Shown here: positions 36,396-45,300 of the stretch, in pieces
Layout: each line of letters begins with the position of its first letter
Position numbering within the stretch: position 1 is the stretch's first letter
Assembly: GCA_003223115.1 (NCBI GenBank)
Contig: QHXW01000025.1
Coordinates: forward strand, 1 to 57,969
Length of the DNA stretch: 57,969 bases
Source: Acidobacteriota bacterium
GTDB taxonomy: Bacteria > Acidobacteriota > Terriglobia > Bryobacterales > Bryobacteraceae
Direction of reading: 5' to 3'
Translations under genes and position numbers: made by a program
The notes under the pieces: model-generated
Told to the model about the DNA's origin: nothing
Seen by the model: the letters and a program-made list of their open reading frames with translations, nothing else
Database searches by the model: none

Positions 36396-37085
36396 TTATT
36401 CGGACGGCACCATGAAGCTGGCGACAAACGCGCTGCGTTTGTCAGGGCTGCTCCAGGTTTCGCCCAGGCCCTGGCCGCTATAAGTGTTCGCAAGCGCGTA
36501 TGCGGGCATCGCGTGCTGCACTTTGCTGAGCGGCCGGTACCACACCTCTTCGTTGTGGCAGATGGCATCATTTTCGTTGATCGCACGGGTCTGGATTTTG
36601 GCCATTTCCCCCGCGGTCAACGTAGCTTTCATGGTGTGGATGTCGTCGTTGACGAAGGTCAGGTCGATGGGCTGATACTCTACGCGAACCACGTCCTGGA
36701 GCAGATCGCCACCCATGCGCTTGGCAAAATGCTGAAGCGCGAGGCGCTGCTCGACATTGGCGCGGCTGTCCACAATGAGCACAGCTTTCACCGGGTACGA
36801 GGAATGATAAACGTCGCCCAGGGTATCAGAGGCGCGCACTACGCCCACCACGCCCATCCCATCCAGGCTCACGCCATCCCACGAACCTTTGGTGACCTTC
36901 CACCCGAGTACCGCCAGCCGGCCTGTGAGACCGACCTCGGAATTGGCGAAGCAGGGTCCGGTGTATACATCAGCCGTGCGTGCTTCGACATAATTACCGT
37001 AAATATTGCGAGAGGGGAGTCCACCAGCCAACGCCAAGCCGGCTCCCAGACACAACACCAGGATCCCCCAAAAGGCCTTATTCAT
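36396..37085 (-). CDS. exported DUF1326 protein
   Basis: A 229-residue protein with a signal peptide (AFWGILVLCLGAGLALAG). The body carries the DUF1326 pattern, including TADVYTGPCFANSEVG near residue 45, a central GDVYHSSYPVKAVLIVD stretch, and NDAICHNEEVWYRPLS near the C-terminus. The function of the family is unknown. The two Cys residues in conserved blocks suggest a metal or redox site. It has its own promoter (37108-37137) and terminator, so it is a single-gene unit downstream of the xanthine dehydrogenase-like operon. Confidence 0.78.
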   Translation of the reverse strand: MNKAFWGILVLCLGAGLALAGGLPSRNIYGNYVEARTADVYTGPCFANSEVGLTGRLAVLGWKVTKGSWDGVSLDGMGVVGVVRASDTLGDVYHSSYPVKAVLIVDSRANVEQRLALQHFAKRMGGDLLQDVVRVEYQPIDLTFVNDDIHTMKATLTAGEMAKIQTRAINENDAICHNEEVWYRPLSKVQHAMPAYALANTYSGQGLGETWSSPDKRSAFVASFMVPSE

Positions 37086-37107
37086 CCCAAAAATCTCCTC
37101 AATCGAG

Positions 37108-37137
37108 ATTATACCTCGGTTAGTACTCTACAGTGAA
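37108..37137 (-). promoter_or_regulatory. sigma-70-like promoter of the DUF1326 gene
   Basis: On the minus strand TTCACT (37132-37137), an 18-base spacer and a consensus TATAAT (37108-37113). The predicted start near 37101 leaves only about 15 bases before the ATG, with GAGGAG at 37095-37100 as ribosome-binding site. Confidence 0.6.
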
Positions 37138-37155
37138 CCCACCTCTAAAGAGATG

Positions 37156-37383
37156 TTACAACGGCTGGTAACACGGACGGGCCGGATTGCATTCGTAATC
37201 GTCCACCAGCTTGCTGTCGGGTCCCAGGCAGTTGTAAGTATGCTGGCACCAGAAAAGGCGATCGTTGCTGTGCGGGACCGTGGGATCCCACACAGCTTCA
37301 ATGAACATGCCCTTCCAGCGCAGGTTGGCGCATCGGTCCTGCCCTACAACGGTCAGGCCGGCGCGTTCGCCCGATGGATGCAT
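37156..37383 (-). CDS. small Cys-containing protein of the xanthine dehydrogenase-type operon
   Basis: A 75-residue protein starting three bases after the FAD-subunit stop. It holds five Cys (DRCANL, WCQHTYNCLG, YECNPARPCYQ) and no signal peptide or known domain. The regular Cys spacing and the tight coupling suggest a real gene, perhaps a maturation factor or a metal or disulfide protein for the complex. I do not recognise the family. An imperfect hairpin (CATCTCT/AGAGGTG) follows its stop. Confidence 0.55.
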   Translation of the reverse strand: MHPSGERAGLTVVGQDRCANLRWKGMFIEAVWDPTVPHSNDRLFWCQHTYNCLGPDSKLVDDYECNPARPCYQPL

Positions 37384-37386
37384 GAG

Positions 37387-38367
37387 TTACGCCCTCGCGC
37401 GCATAGCTTCAAGAAGCGCCCGCTTAACCGCAACGCGCGCCAGTTGCACCTTGTAGACGTTCTGGCTCAGTGGTGTAGCATCGGCCACCGCGGCCTTCGC
37501 CACCTCTTCGGCTGTTTCGGGCGTCACTGCCTTGCCGGCCAGCGCCTCCTGGGCTTTTTCCGCCACCCATGGTGTGGGAGCCACGTGACCCAGCACGATA
37601 CGCGCTGAAGAGACCGTGCTACCCTTCATCTTCAACGCTACCGAGGCTGCGGCCAGAGGCCAGTCCAGCGCCTCCTTCTGGCGGACTTCGTAGGTCGCAT
37701 TTTTTGTGCCCTCTTGCGGCACCATGATCTCCGTCAGTATCTCGTTCGGCAACAACGCGGTTTCCCGCGCCTTTTCGTTCTGCGGCGTCACGAAAAACCT
37801 GGCCGCCGGAACATCGCGATGTCCAGAACTCGAAACCAGCCGGACCTTGGCGTTCAATGCCACCAGTGCCGGTCCGAAGCTCGATGCGCTCACGAAATAC
37901 GCTGGCCCGGAGTTGCCCAGAATGGCGTGATACTTGTTCTCGCCTTCCGGCACCAGCGACTTCCCATCCTGCGTAGCCAGAAGTCCGAATCCCTGCCTGT
38001 AGTACCAGCAGCGCGGCCTCTGGCAAAGGTCACCGCCCACAGTCCCCATGTTCCGGATCTGCGGGCTCGAGATGCCTCGCGCGGCATCAGTGAAAGCGGG
38101 AAAGGTTTTTCGAACGTCGGCGTTTTCCAGCAACTCCTCGACAGTGGCCGTCGATCCAATACGCAGCCCTGTCTTCGAGTTTTGGATCCCGCCAAGTTCC
38201 TTGATGCCTTTGATGTTGACCAGACGCTTGGGCGTGGCCAGGTACTCTTTCATGAGGCTGATCAGGTCCGTACCGCCGGCGAGCACATCCGTATCGCCCC
38301 AGCTCTTTCCAAGCAGCCCCAAAGCTTCCTGCAACGTTGTTGGACTTGCGTACTCGAAGGCTTGCAT
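37387..38367 (-). CDS. xanthine dehydrogenase-family FAD-binding subunit
   Basis: A 326-residue FAD subunit like YagS/PaoB. The FAD-binding motif VLAGGTDLISLMKEYLAT and the second conserved block NMGTVGGDLCQRPRCWYYR are present. In E. coli PaoB this subunit also carries a 4Fe-4S cluster; here only two Cys are seen in the matching block, so the cluster may be absent. It transfers electrons from the molybdenum centre and 2Fe-2S clusters to an acceptor. Its ATG is directly adjacent to the stop of the molybdenum subunit, with no spacing. Confidence 0.85.
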   Translation of the reverse strand: MQAFEYASPTTLQEALGLLGKSWGDTDVLAGGTDLISLMKEYLATPKRLVNIKGIKELGGIQNSKTGLRIGSTATVEELLENADVRKTFPAFTDAARGISSPQIRNMGTVGGDLCQRPRCWYYRQGFGLLATQDGKSLVPEGENKYHAILGNSGPAYFVSASSFGPALVALNAKVRLVSSSGHRDVPAARFFVTPQNEKARETALLPNEILTEIMVPQEGTKNATYEVRQKEALDWPLAAASVALKMKGSTVSSARIVLGHVAPTPWVAEKAQEALAGKAVTPETAEEVAKAAVADATPLSQNVYKVQLARVAVKRALLEAMRARA

Positions 38368-40500
38368 TTATGCATTCCTCCTTTCGAGCGCGGCCAGCAC
38401 TCGATCCGGCGTCAACGGAACATCCGGTACCCGTACGCCGATGGCATTGGCCGTTGCGTTTGCGATTGCGGTAATCAGCGAAATGGCAGGCGGTTCGCCC
38501 AACCCCACTACGCCACGTTTATCATGTTCCGGCGTCATGTCCAGATGCGCAATGATCTCGCCCACGTCGCCGATACCGGCCAATTTGTAAAACTCCATGT
38601 CGGGATTCAGCATGCGGCCGGTCTGTTGATCCATGACGCGCTCTTCCATCAAAGCAGCGCAGATGCCCATAATGCAGGCGCCGTGGATCTGGCTCTCGGC
38701 CGTCTTCGGGTTGATGACCAGGCCAATGTCTTGCACCGCCACAATCTTGTTAATTCTGACGATGCCGGTCTCGGTATCTACCGAAACATCGGCCATCTGC
38801 ACGCCGCCCACGCCGCTCGAGTTCAAGCCGCCGGGATTGCGCTGATTGTTTTCGCCCATTTCGGAAATCTTGGCGACGCCGAGCTTTTGGCAGGCGGCTT
38901 TCCAGGTGAGGCTCTTGGATGAATTGCCCTGCACTTGAATGCGGCCATCCACCGCTTCCAGTTGGTCGGCCGGCGCGCCGAGTGATGGTGCCACGGCTTC
39001 GAACAACTTGGCGAGCGCGTTGACGGTCGATTTGCGGGTCGAAGAAGATACCCCGCCCACTGTGGTTGATCCGCCAGACGGACCCGAAGGCGGAAGTGCG
39101 TTATCGCCGATCTTCAGCGTGATCGCGCCTAGCGGCAGCCCCAGAGTTTCGGCAGCCACCATGGTGATGATGGTGCGCGTGCCGGTGCCGAGATCCTGGC
39201 TTCCCAACTCCACCTCCACCGTGCCATCGGGATGGATATTGGTGCGGCACTGGCTGTTGTGACCGCCGCCGCCCCAGGTGTGTAGTGCCACGCCCAAGCC
39301 GCGCTTGACCGTGCCGGAACCGGAATCGCCGCGCTCGTGCCACAGCTTTTTCCAATCGATCAGTTCCTGCCCTTGGCGCAATTGCGCACGATAAACTTCG
39401 GCGCGCTGGGTCAAGTCCGCATTCTTATACAGAACCTCGACCGGATCCATTTTCAGCTTGGCCGCCAGATCTTCGATCGCAGTCAAAGTCAGATAGCAGG
39501 CCTGCTGATGGTTCGGTGCGCGCCAGGCGCGTGCGCCCCCGCAGTTTGTGGATACCGCGGAATGGCTCTTGCGCTGGTTGGGAATGTCGAAGACATAGGG
39601 AATGGGCGGAGCGCCTCCGCCACCCACGCCGCCCGTCGACCAGGATGTCGAGTCCCAGGCCGTGATCGTGCCGTCCTTCTTAGCCGCCACTTTTACTTTG
39701 GCGAAGCCTGACGGCCGGTTGCCCCCGATCAATAGCTCACTGGCGCGGTCCAGAAACAGCTTTACAGGCCTGCCGCCGCTTTGTTTTGAAAGCTGCGCCG
39801 CCTCAATGCCCCAACGGTCTGAGGCGAACTTGCTGCCGAAGCCGCCACCCACATTGTCCATGTGCACGTGAACGTTGGTGGGCGGAATCTTCAGCGTATT
39901 GGAAAGGTCGCCGCCGATACCGGAAACGTTTTGCGTGGACGGGAAGAATTCCACGTGGTCGCCCTTCCACCCAATCGCCTGGCCGTGCGACTCCAGGCAG
40001 CAATGCGTGATGACCGGGATGCCGTACGATCCTTCGGAAACCACCTCCGCTTCCTGAAAAGCCTTATCCGGGTCGCCCTTGGTTTGCTCGCCCGCAGCCT
40101 TCACGCGTGCACCTGCCTTGGCCAGGTCTTCTTCGCGGACAAGATGCGGCATCACCTCGTATTCCACCTTGATCTTCCGCGTGGCGTCCTTGGCGATCTC
40201 CTCAGTATTCGCCGAGACAGCCGCGATCTCCTGCCCCGTCCACATCACTTCCGTACCTGGGGTCGCGATCACGCGCAGCGCTGTCACGCCGGGGAGTTTC
40301 TCGGCCGCACTAGTATCGATACTGGTAACGCGAGCGTGTGCGTGCGGTGAAGTGAGGAGAGCCCCGAACAGCAAGTCCTTTTGCGTGAAATCGGACGCGT
40401 ATTTCGCTTTGCCGCTGGCTTTGAGTCCACCATCCAACCGGCGTGTCGGTTTCCCGATCACCCGGCGTTTCTCCATCGGGGGCCAGCTATAGTCAGGCAT
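38368..40500 (-). CDS. xanthine dehydrogenase-family molybdopterin-binding subunit
   Basis: A 710-residue molybdenum cofactor subunit like YagR/PaoC. Features are the molybdopterin-binding stretch NVGGGFGSKFASDRWG, the substrate-channel block ARAWRAPNHQQAC, GSQDLGTGTRTIITMVAAE, and near the C-terminus GVVGLGEPPAISL, which holds the catalytic glutamate. It lacks a signal peptide and would be carried out by the Tat-tagged 2Fe-2S subunit. It oxidises aldehydes or N-heterocycles by hydroxylation; the substrate is unknown. It overlaps the upstream 2Fe-2S gene by eight bases. No PaoD/XdhC insertion chaperone is in the window. Confidence 0.88.
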   Translation of the reverse strand: MPDYSWPPMEKRRVIGKPTRRLDGGLKASGKAKYASDFTQKDLLFGALLTSPHAHARVTSIDTSAAEKLPGVTALRVIATPGTEVMWTGQEIAAVSANTEEIAKDATRKIKVEYEVMPHLVREEDLAKAGARVKAAGEQTKGDPDKAFQEAEVVSEGSYGIPVITHCCLESHGQAIGWKGDHVEFFPSTQNVSGIGGDLSNTLKIPPTNVHVHMDNVGGGFGSKFASDRWGIEAAQLSKQSGGRPVKLFLDRASELLIGGNRPSGFAKVKVAAKKDGTITAWDSTSWSTGGVGGGGAPPIPYVFDIPNQRKSHSAVSTNCGGARAWRAPNHQQACYLTLTAIEDLAAKLKMDPVEVLYKNADLTQRAEVYRAQLRQGQELIDWKKLWHERGDSGSGTVKRGLGVALHTWGGGGHNSQCRTNIHPDGTVEVELGSQDLGTGTRTIITMVAAETLGLPLGAITLKIGDNALPPSGPSGGSTTVGGVSSSTRKSTVNALAKLFEAVAPSLGAPADQLEAVDGRIQVQGNSSKSLTWKAACQKLGVAKISEMGENNQRNPGGLNSSGVGGVQMADVSVDTETGIVRINKIVAVQDIGLVINPKTAESQIHGACIMGICAALMEERVMDQQTGRMLNPDMEFYKLAGIGDVGEIIAHLDMTPEHDKRGVVGLGEPPAISLITAIANATANAIGVRVPDVPLTPDRVLAALERRNA

Positions 40501-41137
40501 TTCGTCCTCCTCTCATTTCCTTGGCGGCTTCGAGCGCGGCCTTGCGGACGCCCACATACGTTCCGCAGCGGCAGAGATTGCCGCCCAGCCCTTTTTCGAC
40601 ATCGTCCATCGTGGGGTGCGGATGCTTGTCGAGGAATCCCTTCACGGCCATCACGAATCCCGGCGTGCAATAACCACATTGCTGGGCATCGTTGTTGACA
40701 AACGCGACCGATACCGGATGCAGCTTGCCATTTTGAGAGATGCCTTCAATGGTCTGGATGTCTTTGCCTTGGGCGTCGATGGCCAATACCGTGCAACTGT
40801 AGACCACCTTGCCATCCATGATCACAGTGCAGGCCCCGCAGGTGGCACGGTCGCACACTTTCTTGGCGCCGGTGGAGTCCAGACTATTGCGCAGCGCATC
40901 GATCAGCGTCACGCGCGGCTCGACACTCAAGTTGATAGGTTTGCCATTAATGCGCAGCGTGATCGGGACCACGCCCGGCCCCGCGAATTTGCCGTCCGTT
41001 GGAGCGGTGTGCGCCACCGTTTCGAGAAGGCCGCTCCCGAGCGCGCCCGTGCCGACACCGACGCCTTGAATAAACGAGCGGCGAGAAAAAGCGGGTCGCG
41101 GCTTTTTGGGATTGTCAGGATCTTTCTTGGAACTCAC
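40493..41137 (-). CDS. Tat-exported 2Fe-2S subunit of a xanthine dehydrogenase-type complex
   Basis: A 214-residue iron-sulfur subunit like YagT/PaoA with a twin-arginine signal (SRRSFIQGVGVGTGALGSG). The plant-ferredoxin-like cluster ligands are in KVCDRATCGACTVIMDG and YSCTVLA, and the second-cluster ligands are in QCGYCTPGF and LCRCGTYVGV. It passes electrons from the molybdenum site to FAD in the periplasmic heterotrimer. It is the first gene of the operon, with a predicted promoter and palindrome at 41186-41235. Confidence 0.9.
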   Translation of the reverse strand: MSSKKDPDNPKKPRPAFSRRSFIQGVGVGTGALGSGLLETVAHTAPTDGKFAGPGVVPITLRINGKPINLSVEPRVTLIDALRNSLDSTGAKKVCDRATCGACTVIMDGKVVYSCTVLAIDAQGKDIQTIEGISQNGKLHPVSVAFVNNDAQQCGYCTPGFVMAVKGFLDKHPHPTMDDVEKGLGGNLCRCGTYVGVRKAALEAAKEMRGGRNA

Positions 41138-41185
41138 TAGACACCTTCCTTTCGCGTCCTAACGGGTTGGATTTGGTGCGAAAAT

Positions 41186-41235
41186 GCTGGTTCTGAAACC
41201 AGCCAACTATATCAGAAAAAGAAAGTACCACACAA
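41186..41235 (-). promoter_or_regulatory. promoter and palindrome of the xanthine dehydrogenase-type operon
   Basis: On the minus strand TTGTGT (41230-41235), an 18-base spacer and TATAGT (41206-41211) give a moderate sigma-70-like promoter. The palindrome GCTGGTT-CTGA-AACCAGC (41186-41203) lies just downstream over the expected start site, the position of a repressor operator. The core CTGGTT/AACCAG is also found in the inverted repeat at 5896-5963. Confidence 0.4.
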
Positions 41236-41335
41236 TGCCGGTCCCGCCGCATCAGACAGCGGTGGAACCCACGACGTTGGTTACGGGCGACAGACCTGAA
41301 CCGCGAGCGGCCAGCGAGCGGTCACCTCGCCCCGC

Positions 41336-41992
41336 TCAGCGGCTATCCTTCACGCCGCAGACCCGCTGCCACGCGTACTCGTACGCTTCTGGCGCCAGCC
41401 GCTCCTTCACATCGAACATGTATGTCTCAGAATACGTGCTGACCCGGAAATGGAACGGGTCCGCGTTGCCGATCGATTCAATATCGCGATATGGCCAAGT
41501 GCGCGAATCAGCCGGTTTTTCGGCCACGAACCGGATCGCCTCCGGACCGATCTCGAGTTTGCCGTGCACGCCCCCAAGCAAGTGGCGATGATATACGGGC
41601 GCTGTGAACACAGGCGGCGCCGAAACCTGGTACACACCGGCCACGGGCCGCTTCACCTGGGCGCTCAAAAATCGTGCCAGATCCTCATCGTGAGTGCCCT
41701 CGCGCAACCGAAACGCATACTCGCGCCGGCCTCCGATTCGGCGCTTGAGAATATCGTAGGTTTCAATCCGGACAAGCTTGGGATCCGAAACATCGGCCTC
41801 CCGAATATTCTCAAACGTAAGCTGACGTTTCGTCTGGCCGTTGTCGGATTCGTACGAAACACCCGAGCCATCAATTTTCAGTCGACCGGGCTCGGCGCGA
41901 TGTAAAGGCCGCAGCCGCATCACTGCGTAATCAAAGCTTTCGGCCGCAAACGCCGACCAGCTCATCAGCAAAATCAAGGCGGCTTTACGCAT
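41336..41992 (-). CDS. exported protein of unknown function, last gene of the cus operon
   Basis: A 218-residue protein with an N-terminal signal (RKAALILLMSWSAFAA). I do not recognise the family. The sequence looks like two related PH/YcxB-like beta units: RLRPLHRAEPGRLKIDGSG with ENIREADVSDPKLVRIET, and GGVHGKLEIGPEAIRFVA with RDIESIGNADPFHFRVST. That internal similarity is my reading by eye. The ATG at 41990-41992 overlaps the cusA stop by eight bases, so it is co-translated. A role near the efflux pump is implied by position only. Confidence 0.65.
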   Translation of the reverse strand: MRKAALILLMSWSAFAAESFDYAVMRLRPLHRAEPGRLKIDGSGVSYESDNGQTKRQLTFENIREADVSDPKLVRIETYDILKRRIGGRREYAFRLREGTHDEDLARFLSAQVKRPVAGVYQVSAPPVFTAPVYHRHLLGGVHGKLEIGPEAIRFVAEKPADSRTWPYRDIESIGNADPFHFRVSTYSETYMFDVKERLAPEAYEYAWQRVCGVKDSR

Positions 41993-44900
41993 GGGGTTCA
42001 CTCGCCAGTTTGCTCACTTCAAGACCTTTCCAGATCTCGTAGATCGCCGGGTACACAAGCAGTTCCAGCATGAATGAGGTGAAAATGCCGCCGATCATGG
42101 GCGCGGCGATGCGCCGCATCACATCCGAGCCCGCGCCCGTCGACCACATGATGGGCACCAGGCCCAAGAACATCACCGCCACGGTCATGACCTTGGGCCG
42201 CAGCCGCTGCACCGCTCCGTACTCGATGGCGGCGTTCAAATCGGCCATCCCGCGTATTTCGCCTCGCGCTTTGCGCTCGTTGTAGGCTAAGTCGAGATAG
42301 AGCAGCATGAATACGGCTGTCTCCGCATCCACGCCGAGCAGCGCAATCAGTCCCACCCATACTGCAATGCTCATGTTGTAGTTCAGCAAGTACAGGAACC
42401 AGATCGCGCCTACCGCGGAAAACGGCACCGCGAGCAGGATGATGATGGTCTTGATGATCGAGCCGGTATTGAAAAACAGCAGCAGGATGACAATTGCGAG
42501 TGTAATCGGCACTACGATCCACAGGCGTTCGATCACTCGTTGCAAATATTCGTACTGCCCGCTCCAGATCAACTCGTAGCCTGCAGGCAGGTGCAGCCCC
42601 CGGGCGACGGCGCGCCGTGCGTCCTCGACATAACCGCCGATGTCGCGGCCCGTCACGTCCACGTAAACGTAGCCTGCCAAGAAACCTGCTTCGTTCTTGA
42701 TCATGGAGGGCCCGGTGCGCACCGTAATGTCCGCTACCTGCGCAAGCGGAATCTGCGCGCCGCCAAGAACCGGCACCAGCACGTGACTGAGCTTGAACAA
42801 ATTGTCTCGCAGATCGCGCGCGTAACGGACGTTCACCGGGTAGCGTTCACGGCCTTCGACAGTGGTGGTCACCGTCTTGCCGCCGATGGCGGATTCAATG
42901 ACATCATTGATCTGGCCCACGGTGAGGTCGTAGCGGGCGGCTTCCAGGCGCTTCACCTGAAAATCGATATAGTACCCCCCCTGCACGCGCTCGAAGAACG
43001 CGCTGCGTGTACCGGGAACCTCCTGCAGGATGTGTTCGAGTTCACGGCCGGCCTCTTCGATGGTCTCGAGCTTCGGGCCCAGAATCTTGACGCCCACCGG
43101 CGTGCGAATGCCCGTGGTCACCATGTCGATGCGGGTGCGAATCGGAAACAGCCAGGCATTCGAGAACGCCGGGATCTGAACCGTCTTGTCCATTTCGGCA
43201 ATGAGCTGCTCCCAGGCAATGGGCCGCTCTTCGGGCCAGATCCTGCGCAACGGCCGTTTCAAGAATTCCGGCGCCCGCTTTGAGTACCAGCGCTCCACAT
43301 GCACTTTGCGCCACTGCGTTTCGGGTTTCAGCACGACCGTGGTCTCTACCATGCTCATGGGTGCTGGATCGGTTGCGGACTCCGACTTACCGATCTTGCC
43401 GAACACACTCTGGACTTCTGGGACTTGAGCCAGCAGTTTGTCCTGAATCTGCAGATATTTTTCAGCTTCAGTGACCGAAATTCCAGGCTGCGTGATGGGC
43501 ATGTAGAGAATAGTGCCTTCGTTGAGCGGCGGCATGAATTCCGAGCCCAGCTTCAGGTACACCGGCACCGTGAACAGAATCGCGAGCGTCGCCAAACCGA
43601 TGACCAGCCACTTGTAGGCCAGCACGAACCGCACTACCGGGCGGTAAATCTTCATCAGCGGGCGGCTGATGGGATGCTTTTCTTCTTTGTGGATTTTGCC
43701 CACCAGGACCGCATTGGCGATGCCGGCCAGCCACCGCGGGCGAAACTGAAATCCACGCGTGCGCATGAACAGCAGCCGCACCGCGGGATCGAGCGTGATG
43801 GCCAGAAACGCTGCGATCGCAATGGAGAAATTCTTCGTAAATGCCAGCGGCTTGAACAGACGGCCTTCCTGGTACTGCAGCGCAAAAATGGGCATGAATG
43901 AAACGGCAATGACCAGGAGCGAAAAGAAGCTCGGCCCGCCCACTTCCTTCACCGCGTCGATGATCACCCGGCTGGCGCTGCCGGGCCGGCCCTCGGCCTC
44001 CCAGTGCTCGAGCTTCTTGTGCGTCTGTTCCACAACCACGATGGCTGCGTCCACCATGGCCCCGATCGCAATGGCGATGCCGCCAAGCGACATGATGTTC
44101 GCGGTGATCCCGGTCGTGTACATAGGGATAAAGGAGAGAGTCACGGCGATGGGTATGGTGAGGATAGGTATGATGGCGCTCGGAACGTGCCATAAAAAGA
44201 TCAGGATCACGACGCTGACGATGACCAGCTCTTCAATCAACGTATGGCGCAGCGTGTCGATCGAGCGTTCGATCAGGTCGGAGCGGTCATAAGTGACCAC
44301 CACGTCCACACCCGGCGGAAGTCCCGGCCGGATTTCCTTCAGTTTGGCTTTCACGCGCTGGATCACGTCCATCACGTTCTGGCCGTAGCGAACCACCACA
44401 ATGCCGCCAGTGACTTCTCCCTGCCCGTTCAGATCCGCGATGCCGCGGCGCATATCCGGACCCAGCACTACGCGGCCGATGTCGCGCACCGAGACCGGAA
44501 CGCCCGCGCCATTCGAGCCTACCGGCAGGTTCTCGATATCGGCGACGGAGCGTAGGTAGCCGAGCCCGCGGACCAGATACTCCTTGCCACTGAACTCCAC
44601 CACGCGCCCGCCCACTTCGCTGTTGCTGCCACGCACCACCTCCATGACTTTGTCAATGGGGATGTTGTAGGCCGCCAGCTTGTTGGGATCGACATTCACC
44701 TGGTACTGTTTGACGAAGCCGCCGATGGTCGCGACCTCTGCCACGCCCGGCACACTCTCGAACCAGTAGCGCATGTACCAGTCATTGAAAGAACGCAGTT
44801 GCGCGAGATTGTTCCCGCCCGATTTGTCCACCAGCGCATATTCGAATGCCCAGCCCACACCCGTCGCATCCGGCCCAAGCTGCGGCGAAATGCCCTCCGG

Positions 44901-45263
44901 AAGCTTGCCCGCGATCTTGCTCATGTATTCGAGCACGCGGCTGCGGCCCCAATAAATGTCGGTGCCTTCCTCGAAGATCACGTAGACATAGGAGAAGCCA
45001 TAGTCGGAAAGCCCACGCACTGCCGTCACGTGCGGCGCAGCCAGCATGGCCGAAACGATGGGATAGGTGATCTGATCTTCTACCAGATTGGGACTGCGGC
45101 CGGGCCACTCGGTGTAGATGATGACCTGCGGATCGGACAGATCCGGAATGGCGTCGAGCGGGATATGCCGCATCGACCACACGCCTCCCACTACCAGCGC
45201 CAGTACGATGATGACAACCATGACGCGGTGAACGGCGCAGTACTCGATAATCGCGTTGATCAT
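41985..45263 (-). CDS. cusA: heavy-metal efflux RND transporter CusA/CzcA family
   Basis: A 1,092-residue inner-membrane proton-driven pump. The family-defining segments are TEWPGRSPNLVEDQITYPI, PAIIPILTIPIAV-type helices, the HME motif GAMVDAAIVVVEQTHKKLE and the C-terminal LIALLGVDAETAVFMLLYL. The first helix starts at residue 12 and two large periplasmic loops are present. CusA-type sequences expel Cu(I)/Ag(I), and the Met-rich downstream partner domain on CusB supports that over Co/Zn/Cd. The length equals the family. It pairs with CusB and CusC encoded just upstream, with about 37 bases to the cusB stop. Confidence 0.92.
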   Translation of the reverse strand: MINAIIEYCAVHRVMVVIIVLALVVGGVWSMRHIPLDAIPDLSDPQVIIYTEWPGRSPNLVEDQITYPIVSAMLAAPHVTAVRGLSDYGFSYVYVIFEEGTDIYWGRSRVLEYMSKIAGKLPEGISPQLGPDATGVGWAFEYALVDKSGGNNLAQLRSFNDWYMRYWFESVPGVAEVATIGGFVKQYQVNVDPNKLAAYNIPIDKVMEVVRGSNSEVGGRVVEFSGKEYLVRGLGYLRSVADIENLPVGSNGAGVPVSVRDIGRVVLGPDMRRGIADLNGQGEVTGGIVVVRYGQNVMDVIQRVKAKLKEIRPGLPPGVDVVVTYDRSDLIERSIDTLRHTLIEELVIVSVVILIFLWHVPSAIIPILTIPIAVTLSFIPMYTTGITANIMSLGGIAIAIGAMVDAAIVVVEQTHKKLEHWEAEGRPGSASRVIIDAVKEVGGPSFFSLLVIAVSFMPIFALQYQEGRLFKPLAFTKNFSIAIAAFLAITLDPAVRLLFMRTRGFQFRPRWLAGIANAVLVGKIHKEEKHPISRPLMKIYRPVVRFVLAYKWLVIGLATLAILFTVPVYLKLGSEFMPPLNEGTILYMPITQPGISVTEAEKYLQIQDKLLAQVPEVQSVFGKIGKSESATDPAPMSMVETTVVLKPETQWRKVHVERWYSKRAPEFLKRPLRRIWPEERPIAWEQLIAEMDKTVQIPAFSNAWLFPIRTRIDMVTTGIRTPVGVKILGPKLETIEEAGRELEHILQEVPGTRSAFFERVQGGYYIDFQVKRLEAARYDLTVGQINDVIESAIGGKTVTTTVEGRERYPVNVRYARDLRDNLFKLSHVLVPVLGGAQIPLAQVADITVRTGPSMIKNEAGFLAGYVYVDVTGRDIGGYVEDARRAVARGLHLPAGYELIWSGQYEYLQRVIERLWIVVPITLAIVILLLFFNTGSIIKTIIILLAVPFSAVGAIWFLYLLNYNMSIAVWVGLIALLGVDAETAVFMLLYLDLAYNERKARGEIRGMADLNAAIEYGAVQRLRPKVMTVAVMFLGLVPIMWSTGAGSDVMRRIAAPMIGGIFTSFMLELLVYPAIYEIWKGLEVSKLASEPHA

Positions 45264-45300
45264 GGCGTGCTTTCTCCGGCGCGTGGCATTGGTCGCTCTC

